DNA of 64,000 nucleotides. Source: Cronobacter turicensis z3032 (GTDB lineage Bacteria > Pseudomonadota > Gammaproteobacteria > Enterobacterales > Enterobacteriaceae). Below, piece by piece: positions 8,098 to 15,988 of the stretch. Made by a program: the position numbers and the translations under genes. Position 1 is the stretch's first letter. The number at the start of each line of letters is the position of its first letter. The stretch is taken from the NCBI GenBank assembly GCA_000027065.2, contig FN543093.2:2732074-2796073 (forward strand), given 5' to 3'. Under the pieces are notes generated by a model that did no database searches, had not been told where the DNA came from, and saw only the letters and a list, made by a program, of their open reading frames with translations.

Positions 8098-9300
8098 TTA
8101 ATAAGAAATTAAAGTTAAACGTCGGGTCAGCATTTCGGCCAACGGGTACCCATCCCAGAGCAAAGAAAACTGCATACTCTGCCCAATCGGGACTATGCGA
8201 TCGACGCCGCGCGGTTTGGCGGTCGCCAGAAACCGTTGAAATTCCTCAGGATCAACCCCGAACGTGACGATCGTCTGGCACTTCTCCCCGCACAACGGCG
8301 CGATGTCCAGTAGATCCTGCGCGACATATTCAATAAACAACCCGCTCTGGTGATGATCCGCCAGCAACGCGCCATTCGGCGTGTCAGTTTGCGCCAGGAA
8401 AAGACGATTGTCCGGCTGCGCGATGCGCCTGAGCGTCGGATCCTTCACCGTCTGCGCGCAAAACCACGCCAGGTTACTTACCGCCGTCGTCGGCAGCGGC
8501 GCATAGCGCTCGCCGCACCAGTCGCGAAACGCGGGCCAGAACTGCGCGCGCGCTTCAGCGGCACGATCGCCGGTCCAGACCACCATTTTCGCAGCTGTGC
8601 ACGCCTGCTGGCTCGTCAACAGCGTATCGTTATAAAACCCTTCCAGCAGGCGCGCTTTATCAGGCGCGGCAAGCCAGGCGTCGGCGTCGATCACCGCAAA
8701 GGAGTAACGATCCGCAAAGGCGATATCCACCGCGCGCGGACGCAGCGCCGAGCGCCGCACCTCGCTAATAGTGCGATCGCCGCCCCAGATAAGCCGCGCG
8801 TCGCACAGCGCGGAGAAATAATCGGTCAGCGCCGCGTCGTGCGGGTACTGCACCAGACAAAGGCTATCAGCCATCGCGGGCACATGGGCCAGCGCCCCTT
8901 TCAGCGCATCGCAAATCAGCGCGGTCTGGGGAAACGGTTTTGAAGAGAGTCGGACAATATTGGCGTTGCCGGTAAGCAGCCCCGCCGCCAGCGAAAACGC
9001 GAAGTTCACTGCCACGTTGGACGGGGCGATATGAAACGCGACGCCGCGGCCCTGGGTGATGCCCTGCGGCATAAACTCCTGGCGCAGCTTTTCCAGCGAC
9101 GCCGGTCGACACCAGAACGCCAGACTCACCACATCGCTGTAGGCGCGCGCGCGCGGGTCGGCCAGCAGCTGACGGGAGAACTCGCTTAAGAACGTAAGCG
9201 TCTCGTCATCGAACGGCGCGCGCGGGCGAAACGCTTCCAGCGCGGCAAGCTGGGCGGCATCGCCCAGCAGAAAAGTCAGGTTGTCAAAACTGGGCTGCAT
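8098..9300 (-). CDS. LuxC-type acyl reductase of the flagellin island
   Basis: LuxC enzymes are NADPH-dependent aldehyde-dehydrogenase-fold proteins that reduce a Cys-bound acyl group to an aldehyde. This 400-residue protein has the family cofactor region GVAFHIAPSNVAVNFAFSL near 86-104, the nucleophile region LLTSQQACTAAK with Cys near 234, and a C-terminal YVAQDLLDIAPLCGEKCQTI segment. It is shorter than bioluminescence LuxC (about 480). The ATG at 9300 gives a 17-bp overlap with the LuxE gene; a longer frame to 9411 lies inside that gene and is unlikely. It is the last gene of the minus-strand island, 133 bp before fliA. No luciferase genes are nearby, so the aldehyde must serve something else, presumably a glycan decoration (inference). 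Confidence 0.85.
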   Translation of the reverse strand: MQPSFDNLTFLLGDAAQLAALEAFRPRAPFDDETLTFLSEFSRQLLADPRARAYSDVVSLAFWCRPASLEKLRQEFMPQGITQGRGVAFHIAPSNVAVNFAFSLAAGLLTGNANIVRLSSKPFPQTALICDALKGALAHVPAMADSLCLVQYPHDAALTDYFSALCDARLIWGGDRTISEVRRSALRPRAVDIAFADRYSFAVIDADAWLAAPDKARLLEGFYNDTLLTSQQACTAAKMVVWTGDRAAEARAQFWPAFRDWCGERYAPLPTTAVSNLAWFCAQTVKDPTLRRIAQPDNRLFLAQTDTPNGALLADHHQSGLFIEYVAQDLLDIAPLCGEKCQTIVTFGVDPEEFQRFLATAKPRGVDRIVPIGQSMQFSLLWDGYPLAEMLTRRLTLISY

Positions 9301-10366
9301 AAGTGTCGCTACATCCTCTGATTTCGGCCTGTTGCAGGCGTCCGTTGATGCGGAAATATTTACCGTGCCGCCCACAGGGACAGTCATCCTCGCCAAGCAA
9401 AACGCCCTCATCTTCCGTGAGCAGCGAATGCCCCGGATAGGATTCCGGGATCAGCGACAGCACCTGCACGATCCCCGCGCGCCCCGGTGGACAGACCGAG
9501 AAATCGTGCGGATCGCGAATAATCACATCGGAAAAAATACTGGCGTGCAGATGGCCCTGTTCGCACTGCATATAAATGCAGCCGGTCTGCTCCACCATGC
9601 CGTAATAATCATAAATACGCGTCAGCCCGCATACGTCGTGCAGACGGCGGGCGAACTCCTGCGGCGATACCGCCTCGCTGATAAGCTTTTTCCAGCCGCC
9701 GCCGTGGATCAAAATCCCCTGGCTGAGATCGAGCCGCTGGCCACTTTGCGCCAGCGCGCGCCAGAAGTGCTGCCAGATCATAAAGGTGAAACCGAACAGC
9801 AGCACCGGCTTGCCCGCGTGTTTCGCAAGAAACGCCGTGATGCCGTCGATATCAAGATTCATCTCGTCATCGAGCGCAAACGCGCGATCGGCGCCGAAGA
9901 TCGAAAACCCCAGAATGCCCGCGCCGCGCGCGGAAAACATGGTGCGATCTTTGAGCACCGACGGCGCGTCGATAATCAACATCGGCAGACGCCCCGCGCC
10001 GGTAAAGGCGCTGACGATCTTCACCAGCGTTTTTTGCTGGTTGGCCGCCGTTTGCTTATCAAGATAAATGCGCGATACCGCCTGGCCCGTGGTGCCGGAT
10101 GAGGTCATCACCTTCACGGCTTCGTCGGGCGGAATGCTGGCAAGCGTCAGGGTTTTAAACAGCGACACCGGCAGAAATGGCACATCTTCCGGCGCTTTCA
10201 GGGCGGCGACATCCACGCCGAGGCCGTCAAGCATGGCGCGGTACGGCGCGCAGTGCGCGCGGTGATGGTCCGTCAGCCATTGCAGGCGCTGCGTCATCAG
10301 CGCGCGCTTTTCATCGCGCGCCAGCGAATAAGGGGGTTGCTGTAACCACTGCGCGTAATCAAGCAC
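9284..10366 (-). CDS. LuxE-type acyl-protein synthetase
   Basis: LuxE activates a carboxylic acid as acyl-AMP, holds it on a Cys and passes it to LuxC. The 360-residue protein shows the adenylate-forming P-loop TSSGTTGQ (about 88-95), VLLFGFTFMIW, HGGGWKK, YDYYGMVEQTG and a Cys-rich C-terminal segment EDDCPCGRHGKYFRING typical of the family. The start is a GTG at 10366 overlapping the previous stop by eight bases. It overlaps the LuxC-type gene, and the two probably form an acid-to-aldehyde complex. Substrate chain length cannot be read from the sequence. Confidence 0.87.
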   Translation of the reverse strand: MLDYAQWLQQPPYSLARDEKRALMTQRLQWLTDHHRAHCAPYRAMLDGLGVDVAALKAPEDVPFLPVSLFKTLTLASIPPDEAVKVMTSSGTTGQAVSRIYLDKQTAANQQKTLVKIVSAFTGAGRLPMLIIDAPSVLKDRTMFSARGAGILGFSIFGADRAFALDDEMNLDIDGITAFLAKHAGKPVLLFGFTFMIWQHFWRALAQSGQRLDLSQGILIHGGGWKKLISEAVSPQEFARRLHDVCGLTRIYDYYGMVEQTGCIYMQCEQGHLHASIFSDVIIRDPHDFSVCPPGRAGIVQVLSLIPESYPGHSLLTEDEGVLLGEDDCPCGRHGKYFRINGRLQQAEIRGCSDTYAAQF

Positions 10367-11774
10367 TGAGCGCCTCCAGTTGTGCGTAAAGCGTTTTTCC
10401 GGCCGCGTTTTTCGGAATCGCGTCCAGGATCACCACGCGAAACGCGCTGTGATGTAACTGGCAGGTCTGCGCCAGCCAGCTTTTTACCGTTTCGGCCTGG
10501 GTTTCATCGGTGAGAAACAGCGTAATACGGTCATCGACGCCGCCCGTGGCGCACTCCAGCCCAACAAACTGGTTTTTCACCAGTTGTTCCAGCTCATCCA
10601 GCCCGACGCGATTGCCGAACACTTTCAGGAACCGTTTTTTGCGCCCGACGATGGTATAAACGCCGTTGTCGTCGCGGCGGGCCAGATCGCCTGTCGCGAG
10701 CCGCCCTTTAAAATCATCGCCGCGCGCCAGGCACTCGCGCGTTTGCGCGTAGCCAGGACAAACGTTCGGGCCATAATAGATAAGCTCGCCGGTTTCCTGC
10801 GCCGCGGTAATTTCCGCGCCGTTCTCATCTTCAAGCGTAAAGCGCCCGCCCGGAATAGCCACTCCCATCGCGCCCGCCATGGTTGCCGCGTGCTCCGCAG
10901 GCAAATAGCCCATCCGCGAGGTGGCTTCCGACGCGCCATACATCACCACGAAACGCTTGCCCTGCTCCTGCGCCCAGGCGGCGAACGCCTCATGCAGCGC
11001 CGTGGAAAGCTTACCGCCCGCCTGCGTTAACGTGCGCAGCGAGGGGAGCGTCATGCGCATAAAGCGCAGCTTATTGAGCATTTCGAAAGTATAAGGCACG
11101 CCCGCGAGCGACGTGGCCTGCTGGCTTTTTACGAACGCCCAGAAGCCCGGCTGCACCGGGCCGCTGCGGGTCATCAGCAACGTCGCCCCTTGCGCCAGGT
11201 GGGAATGGATAACCGATAAGCCATACACATAATTCATCGGCAGATAGACCAGCGGACGCTCGTTCGCGTCTATAGCCAGATAGTCGCAAATGCTGGCGCA
11301 GTTACTGAGGAGATTCTCATAGCTCTGGCGCACCAGCTTCGGGCTGCCGGTCGAGCCGGAAGTGGTTATCAGCAGCGCCAGCGCGTCGTCCATCGCCGGT
11401 GCCGGCTCATGGGTGGCGATAAGCTGATAACCGTTGTGGCGCAGCAGCACCTCGCCCGGCCACGCGCGGCCTTCCGGCAGCCAGAGAAAACCCGGCCGCC
11501 AGCGCGCCAGCAGCGCATCAGCCAGCGTCTCATCGAGTTGACCGTCGAGCATCACCGGCACCGCGCGGGCGTTCAGCGCCGCCAGATAACCGGTCAGCGA
11601 CGCCGCGCTGTTTTCGCAAAAGCAGAACATCAGCGCGCGAGCGGGCAGATGCGCGCGCACCTGCGTCACGCGGTCAGCCAGCTCGCCGTATGAGAGCGTC
11701 GCCCCGCCGTCTTCAATCAGCGCCACGGCATCGCGCGGCGCCTGTGTCAGTTGCCAGAAAGGCACAGCATTCAT
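10359..11774 (-). CDS. AMP-dependent acyl/amino-acid ligase (ANL family)
   Basis: This 471-residue adenylate-forming enzyme has all core ANL motifs: LITTSGSTGSPKLVRQS (about 135-151), MYGASEATSRMGYLP, GDLARRDDNGVYTIVGRKKR and the C-terminal catalytic Lys in PKNAAGKTLYAQ. Such enzymes load acids onto CoA or carrier-protein phosphopantetheine. With an ACP encoded four genes upstream, loading that ACP is the likely role (inference). The ATG at 11774 overlaps the transketolase stop as ATGA. The C-terminal subdomain is compact, and the length is near the short end for the superfamily. Confidence 0.85.
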   Translation of the reverse strand: MNAVPFWQLTQAPRDAVALIEDGGATLSYGELADRVTQVRAHLPARALMFCFCENSAASLTGYLAALNARAVPVMLDGQLDETLADALLARWRPGFLWLPEGRAWPGEVLLRHNGYQLIATHEPAPAMDDALALLITTSGSTGSPKLVRQSYENLLSNCASICDYLAIDANERPLVYLPMNYVYGLSVIHSHLAQGATLLMTRSGPVQPGFWAFVKSQQATSLAGVPYTFEMLNKLRFMRMTLPSLRTLTQAGGKLSTALHEAFAAWAQEQGKRFVVMYGASEATSRMGYLPAEHAATMAGAMGVAIPGGRFTLEDENGAEITAAQETGELIYYGPNVCPGYAQTRECLARGDDFKGRLATGDLARRDDNGVYTIVGRKKRFLKVFGNRVGLDELEQLVKNQFVGLECATGGVDDRITLFLTDETQAETVKSWLAQTCQLHHSAFRVVILDAIPKNAAGKTLYAQLEALSA

Positions 11775-12739
11775 AACACCGCGTCCAGAATCTGTTGTGT
11801 TACCTGTGGCGCGGTCAGGCCGCACTGCTCCAGCATCCAGGCGTATTCGCCCGCCGGGCCGTAGCCCTGAGGAATGCCAAGACGCAGCAGGCGCGGCGCC
11901 CCGCCCTGTTCAGCGAGATACTCCGCCACCGCGCCGCCAAGGCCGCCCACGACGCTGTGTTCTTCCAGCGTCACCAGCAGACGGCTGCCGAACAGGCTCT
12001 TAAGCGTGTCGGTGTCGAGCGGTTTGATGGTGTGCATATCAACGACCGCGCAGCGCAGCCCGTGAGCTTCCAGCGCATCGGCGGCTTTCAGCGCCACCGC
12101 GACCATGCTGCCGGTGGCGACCAGCGCGATATCGTCGCCGTCACGCAGGCGCATCGCTTTACCGAGCTCAAACACGGCCTGCTCCCGGTAGACCACCGGC
12201 GTGCGCATCCCGCCGGTCAGGCGCAGATAGACCGGACCGTGATGGCGCGCGGCCAGTTCGGTCAGTTGCGCCGTCGCCGTCGCGTCGGCGGGCGAAAGAA
12301 TGGTCAGCCCTGAAATCGCACGCAGCGTGGCGATATCTTCAATGCCGTAATGCGTGGTGCCGAACATCCCCATCGCAAAACCGGAGGCCAGCCCCACCAC
12401 TTTAACGTTCTCTTGTAAGTAGCCGAGATAGTGGCGCATCTGCTCGCAGGCGCGCAGCGCCGCGAAATTGGCGAACGTGGTGGCGAACGGCACCAGCCCC
12501 TGAGAGGCCATGCCCGCCGCCACGCCGATTAAATTCTGCTCGGCGATGCCGAGGTTAAAAAAGCGCTCCGGATAGGTGCTGCTAAAGCGCTCCATCCCGG
12601 AGGTGATGGCGAGATCGGCGGTCAGGCCGACCAGCGCCGGGTTCTCTTCGGCAAGCTTTAACAGCGTGACGCCAAAGGTGCCGCGCGTGCCCATCATGGA
12701 CCAGGCGCGGATCTCGGCAGGCGTAATCGTCAGGCTCAT
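11771..12739 (-). CDS. Transketolase-like protein, C-terminal (pyrimidine/activator) subunit
   Basis: This is the C-terminal half of a split thiamine-diphosphate transketolase, 322 residues. The catalytic Glu that activates the cofactor is in NLGIAEQNLIG (Glu67). The Tkt_pyr domain covers about 15-180 (GTRGTFGVTLLKLAEENP, LTADLAIT) and the transketolase C-domain about 190-315 (ATGSMVAVALKAADAL). It overlaps its neighbours by four bases on each side. Split transketolases transfer a two-carbon ketol unit between a ketose and an aldehyde. Next to an aldehyde-forming LuxC/LuxE pair, the acceptor may be the acyl aldehyde rather than a sugar (inference). Confidence 0.9.
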   Translation of the reverse strand: MSLTITPAEIRAWSMMGTRGTFGVTLLKLAEENPALVGLTADLAITSGMERFSSTYPERFFNLGIAEQNLIGVAAGMASQGLVPFATTFANFAALRACEQMRHYLGYLQENVKVVGLASGFAMGMFGTTHYGIEDIATLRAISGLTILSPADATATAQLTELAARHHGPVYLRLTGGMRTPVVYREQAVFELGKAMRLRDGDDIALVATGSMVAVALKAADALEAHGLRCAVVDMHTIKPLDTDTLKSLFGSRLLVTLEEHSVVGGLGGAVAEYLAEQGGAPRLLRLGIPQGYGPAGEYAWMLEQCGLTAPQVTQQILDAVL

Positions 12740-13557
12740 GCGTGTGCCTCCAGTTCGGCGAGCGCGGCGTCGCGCTGGGCCGCCGACAGACGCGCGCGGT
12801 GAAACGCGTTGTTATGCTCCATAAACGACACCCCTTTGCCTTTCACGGTGCGCGCCACAATCGCTTTCGGCTTGCCGTGCGACGGCGCGTCGAGCGCGGC
12901 CAGCAGCGCCGCGATATCGTGGCCGTCGCAGGTTTCCACGTGCCAGCCGCAGGCGGCCCACAGCGCCGGGAAATCCATTTTTATCGTCTGCTCGCAGGAC
13001 CAGTCGGACTGAAAACCGTTGCAGTCAACGATAGCGGTAAGCTGATCCAGCCCCTGCTGGGCGGCGAAAAACGCGCTTTCCCAGACCGAGCCTTCATTGC
13101 ACTCGCCGTCGCCGAGCACGATGTAATGACGCCAGCTTTCGCCGCGCAGACGCTGCGCCAGCGCCGCGCCGCAGGCGTAACCGACGCCCATGCCGAGCGA
13201 GCCGCCCGCGAAATCAATCCCGAGCGGCGGGTTCATTGGCGTCAGCGCCGGAAAGCGCGAGCCGCTGTGATCGAACGTCGCCAGTTCTTCGTCGCTCAGC
13301 ACGCCGTAGTGGTGCAGCGTGGCGTAGAGCGCCAGCGCCGCATGGCCTTTACTGAGCAGAAAACGGTCGCGCGCCATCGACGCCATATTCTTCGGATCAA
13401 AGCGCATCACCGCGCCATACAGCGCGGCGGCGATCTCCACCATCGAGAGCGCCGGGCCAAGATGCACGCCGTCTACCGGCGCCGCGCTGGCGGTGCGAAT
13501 AATCGACTGACGGATGGCGCGCGCGTCGAGGGCGAGCTTACCGACGCGGGCGTTCAT
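12736..13557 (-). CDS. Transketolase-like protein, N-terminal (PP-binding) subunit
   Basis: This is the N-terminal half of the split transketolase, 273 residues. It carries the diphosphate/Mg2+ motif GDGECNEGS (149-157) ending in the CN pair (179-180), HLGPALSMVEIAAALYG at the N-terminus, the SKGHAALALYA segment with a conserved His, and GGSLGMGVGYACGAAL. Its stop overlaps the start of the partner gene, so the subunits are probably made in equal amounts. This is not the housekeeping TktA, which is a single 660-residue chain. Confidence 0.9.
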   Translation of the reverse strand: MNARVGKLALDARAIRQSIIRTASAAPVDGVHLGPALSMVEIAAALYGAVMRFDPKNMASMARDRFLLSKGHAALALYATLHHYGVLSDEELATFDHSGSRFPALTPMNPPLGIDFAGGSLGMGVGYACGAALAQRLRGESWRHYIVLGDGECNEGSVWESAFFAAQQGLDQLTAIVDCNGFQSDWSCEQTIKMDFPALWAACGWHVETCDGHDIAALLAALDAPSHGKPKAIVARTVKGKGVSFMEHNNAFHRARLSAAQRDAALAELEAHA

Positions 13558-14297
13558 CGCAGACCGCCGTCAACGCGCAGCGTCTGGCCGGTCACGTAGG
13601 ACGAGAGATCGGACGCCAGCCAGACGGCGGCGGCGGCTATCTCCTGCGGCGCGCCGAGGCGGCGCAGATCGGTGCCGTTACGGGTCTCTTCGATAATGTA
13701 ATCCGGCATCGTGGAGAGCATGTCTGTTTCGGTCATGCCCGGCGCGATGCAGTTGGCGCGAATGCCCTGCTCGCCCAGTTCCGTGGCGATGGTGCGGGTC
13801 AGCGCGACGACCGCCGCTTTGGCCGCGCCATAAGCCGCTTTACCGGCATTGCCGTCTTCGGCGGCGGTCGAGGCGATATTCACAATGCTGCCGAAACGCT
13901 GACGGGTCATCAGTTTTGACACCATCTGGGTAAAGCTGAACAGCGAGAAGAAGTTCACTTCGAATTGCTCACGCAGCGCCTGCATCGTGGTCATCTGGAA
14001 CAGCGCGTTCCAGGTGACGCCCGCGTTGTTCACCAGCGCATGCAGCTGTCGTTTGTCGCTCATCAGGCGTTTAACCGCGCCTTTCATCGCGTCGTTATCG
14101 GTCAGATCGAAGCACAGCGGCCAGATCTCGACCTGGTAACGTTCGGCAAGCGCCGCCATGTCGGCCAGAAATTCCGGCGTTTCGCTGCGCGCATGGGCGT
14201 AAATGCACGCGCCTTCGGCGGCGAAAGCCTCCACCATCGCGCGCCCGATACCGCGCGCGCAACCGGTGATAATGACGTTTTTCTCTTTTAACAACAT
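13554..14297 (-). CDS. SDR-family (FabG-like) oxidoreductase 1
   Basis: This is a 247-residue classical short-chain dehydrogenase/reductase. It has the NAD(P)-binding TGCARGIG (11-18), NNAGV (90-94), the catalytic Ser143, Tyr156 and Lys160 (YGAAK), and a C-terminal ASDLSSYVTGQTLRVDGG typical of 3-oxoacyl-ACP reductases. With ACP and acyl-activating genes in the same operon, it probably reduces a keto group on the acyl chain or its ketol-extended form. It is a clear paralogue of the next gene, so the pair may act on two successive keto groups. Confidence 0.88.
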   Translation of the reverse strand: MLLKEKNVIITGCARGIGRAMVEAFAAEGACIYAHARSETPEFLADMAALAERYQVEIWPLCFDLTDNDAMKGAVKRLMSDKRQLHALVNNAGVTWNALFQMTTMQALREQFEVNFFSLFSFTQMVSKLMTRQRFGSIVNIASTAAEDGNAGKAAYGAAKAAVVALTRTIATELGEQGIRANCIAPGMTETDMLSTMPDYIIEETRNGTDLRRLGAPQEIAAAAVWLASDLSSYVTGQTLRVDGGLR

Positions 14298-14309
14298 GGG
14301 CTTCCCCTT

Positions 14310-15056
14310 TTAATAGCCGATCCCGCCGTCGACGCGCACCACCTGGCCCGTCACGTAGCTTGCCGCGTCTGAGCCGAGCCATACCAGCGTGTCGGCCACT
14401 TCGTCCGCCCGTCCGGTACGGCGCAGGGCGCTCTGCGCCAGCTTGCTGTCCACCACGTCGCTTGCAAGGTTTTCGGTCATCGGCGTGGCGATAACGCCTG
14501 GCGCCACCGCGTTCACGCGAATGCCCTGCGGCGCCAGCTCAATGGAAAGCGTTTTGGTCGCCGCCACCATCGCGGCTTTCGAGGCCGCGTAGGCGAGCTG
14601 ACCGCTGTTGCCGTCGAGGCCGGAAATACTCGCGATGTTAATGATGCTGCCGCGTTTATTGCGCAGCATCAGGCGGGTGAGATACTGGGTGAACACCATC
14701 TGTGAAAAGAAGTTGATGGCGAAGGTCTTGTGCAGCTGCTCCATGGTGACCATCGGGAACAGCGCGTCGAGCGTCACGCCCGCCACGTTCACCAGGATAT
14801 CCACCGGCACTTTCGCTTTCTGAATCGCCATCGCGGCCTGCTTGATGGACGCATCGTCCAGCAGATCAAAGCAAACCGGCGTGATGGTCACGCCGTATTG
14901 CGAAGCGAGTTCAGCGATTTGCGCGCTGAACGCCGCGTCTTCCTGCTGAACGCAGGCGAAGATATTCGCCCCGTGGCGCGCGTAAGCGACCATCGTGGCG
15001 TTGCCGATCCCCTGCAGACAGCCGGTAATTACCGCATTTTTTCCTGCGAGCAGCAT
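14310..15056 (-). CDS. SDR-family (FabG-like) oxidoreductase 2
   Basis: This is a 248-residue SDR with TGCLQGIG (11-18), Ser143, Tyr156, Lys160 (YAASK) and the C-terminal SYVTGQVVRVDGG. The usual NNAG reads NVAG here. I chose the ATG at 15056 because GGAGGT lies four bases upstream and the paralogue starts with the same MLL; a frame starting at 15071 adds five residues. It aligns residue by residue with SDR 1, so the two come from a tandem duplication followed by divergence. Confidence 0.88.
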   Translation of the reverse strand: MLLAGKNAVITGCLQGIGNATMVAYARHGANIFACVQQEDAAFSAQIAELASQYGVTITPVCFDLLDDASIKQAAMAIQKAKVPVDILVNVAGVTLDALFPMVTMEQLHKTFAINFFSQMVFTQYLTRLMLRNKRGSIINIASISGLDGNSGQLAYAASKAAMVAATKTLSIELAPQGIRVNAVAPGVIATPMTENLASDVVDSKLAQSALRRTGRADEVADTLVWLGSDAASYVTGQVVRVDGGIGY

Positions 15057-15072
15057 GCTGACCTCCGTCATA

Positions 15073-15312
15073 TCAGGCGATTTCTACGTCGTATTTTTGC
15101 AGGATCTCTTTACCTTTCTGCCACGAGGAGAAATCGATGATGTCTTCGGTATCCATCATGATGTCGAAGGTTTCTTCCAGTGCGGCGATCATGGTCATGT
15201 GGCCGACGGAATCCCAGGACGGGGTGTCCTGATATTTGTAATCCGCGAGCACCTCTTCCGGCACTTCAAACGTTTCCATAAAAATGGTGTTGTACTTCGC
15301 TAAGTTAGTCAT
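15073..15312 (-). CDS. Acyl carrier protein of the flagellin island
   Basis: This 79-residue, acidic, helical protein has the phosphopantetheine site WDSVGHMTMIAALEE with the attachment Ser35. It is unrelated in detail to housekeeping AcpP (DSLD) and resembles ACPs found in surface-polysaccharide and flagellin-modification loci. The ATG at 15312 is seven bases after GGAG; the ATG two codons earlier is too close to it. The stop lies 17 bp from the SDR 2 start. It presumably carries the acyl chain made by the ANL ligase and SDRs. A 4'-phosphopantetheinyl transferase is not in the window. Confidence 0.9.
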   Translation of the reverse strand: MTNLAKYNTIFMETFEVPEEVLADYKYQDTPSWDSVGHMTMIAALEETFDIMMDTEDIIDFSSWQKGKEILQKYDVEIA

Positions 15313-15349
15313 GGTCATACTCCAGATAAAAAATGTTCTGTCGCGGCGC

Positions 15350-15988
15350 TTATTTAAACACCTTGCCCTGGGTGTTCTGGCGCATCGCCCTGGCCGGGTT
15401 GCCCAGTACGATCGTGGCGTCCGCCACGTCGCTGAATACCGCAGAGCCCATGCCGACGATGGCGTCATCGCCGATGCGGGTCTGCTCTTTTACGCAACTG
15501 TTCATACCGATAAACACGCGCTCGCCCACTTCACAGTGTCCCGCGAGCGCCACCAGGCTTGAGACGACGCTGTACGCGCCGATAGCGCAGTCATGGCCGA
15601 CGCAGGCGCGCGGCTGGATCAGCACGTTTTCGCCGATCGTCACGCCGCAGGAGATCAGCGCGCCGTCGCAGAGGATCGCGCCGGGGCGGATCTCGCTTTG
15701 CGACGGAACATCGACATTCGGGTGAATGAGCGTCGCGAGTGGCGCGACGCCTGAGAGCTTCTGCGCCAGGCGCTGACGCAGCGCGGGTTCGCCGATAGCG
15801 ATAGCCACTTCGCACTCTGCCGGGCGCGCGTCGAAACGCACCACCGACGCGCCGTAGACCTCCTGCGCGTCGGTCACATCGTCAATAAAGAAAATCTCGC
15901 TCCAGCGCGACGTGCACTGGTTAATGGCGCGCGCCAGCATCAGCACCTCGCGCCCTAACCCGCCTGCGCCGTAAATGCCAAGCTTCAT
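15350..15988 (-). CDS. NeuD/PglD/VioB-type sugar acyltransferase
   Basis: This is a 212-residue transferase with an N-terminal Rossmann-like sugar-nucleotide domain (MKLGIYGAGGLGREVLMLA) and a C-terminal left-handed beta-helix of hexapeptide repeats (about 100-200: IRPGAILCDGALI, VTIGENVLI, CAIGAYSVV, CEVGERVFIG). The catalytic His132 lies in VGHDCAIG and the family tail GNPARAM is present. PglD and VioB N-acetylate UDP- or dTDP-4-amino-sugars. It overlaps the aminotransferase stop by four bases, so amination and acylation are encoded as a pair. The donor could be acetyl-CoA or the acyl-ACP of this operon (inference). Confidence 0.88.
   Translation of the reverse strand: MKLGIYGAGGLGREVLMLARAINQCTSRWSEIFFIDDVTDAQEVYGASVVRFDARPAECEVAIAIGEPALRQRLAQKLSGVAPLATLIHPNVDVPSQSEIRPGAILCDGALISCGVTIGENVLIQPRACVGHDCAIGAYSVVSSLVALAGHCEVGERVFIGMNSCVKEQTRIGDDAIVGMGSAVFSDVADATIVLGNPARAMRQNTQGKVFK

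Noticed and set aside
8098-10366. Bioluminescence operon
   Set aside because: LuxC and LuxE homologues occur, but luxA, luxB and luxD are absent and the other genes are glycan-related.
12742-13599. 285-codon plus-strand frame opposite the split transketolase
   Set aside because: Antisense to motif-complete TPP enzymes; no family features.
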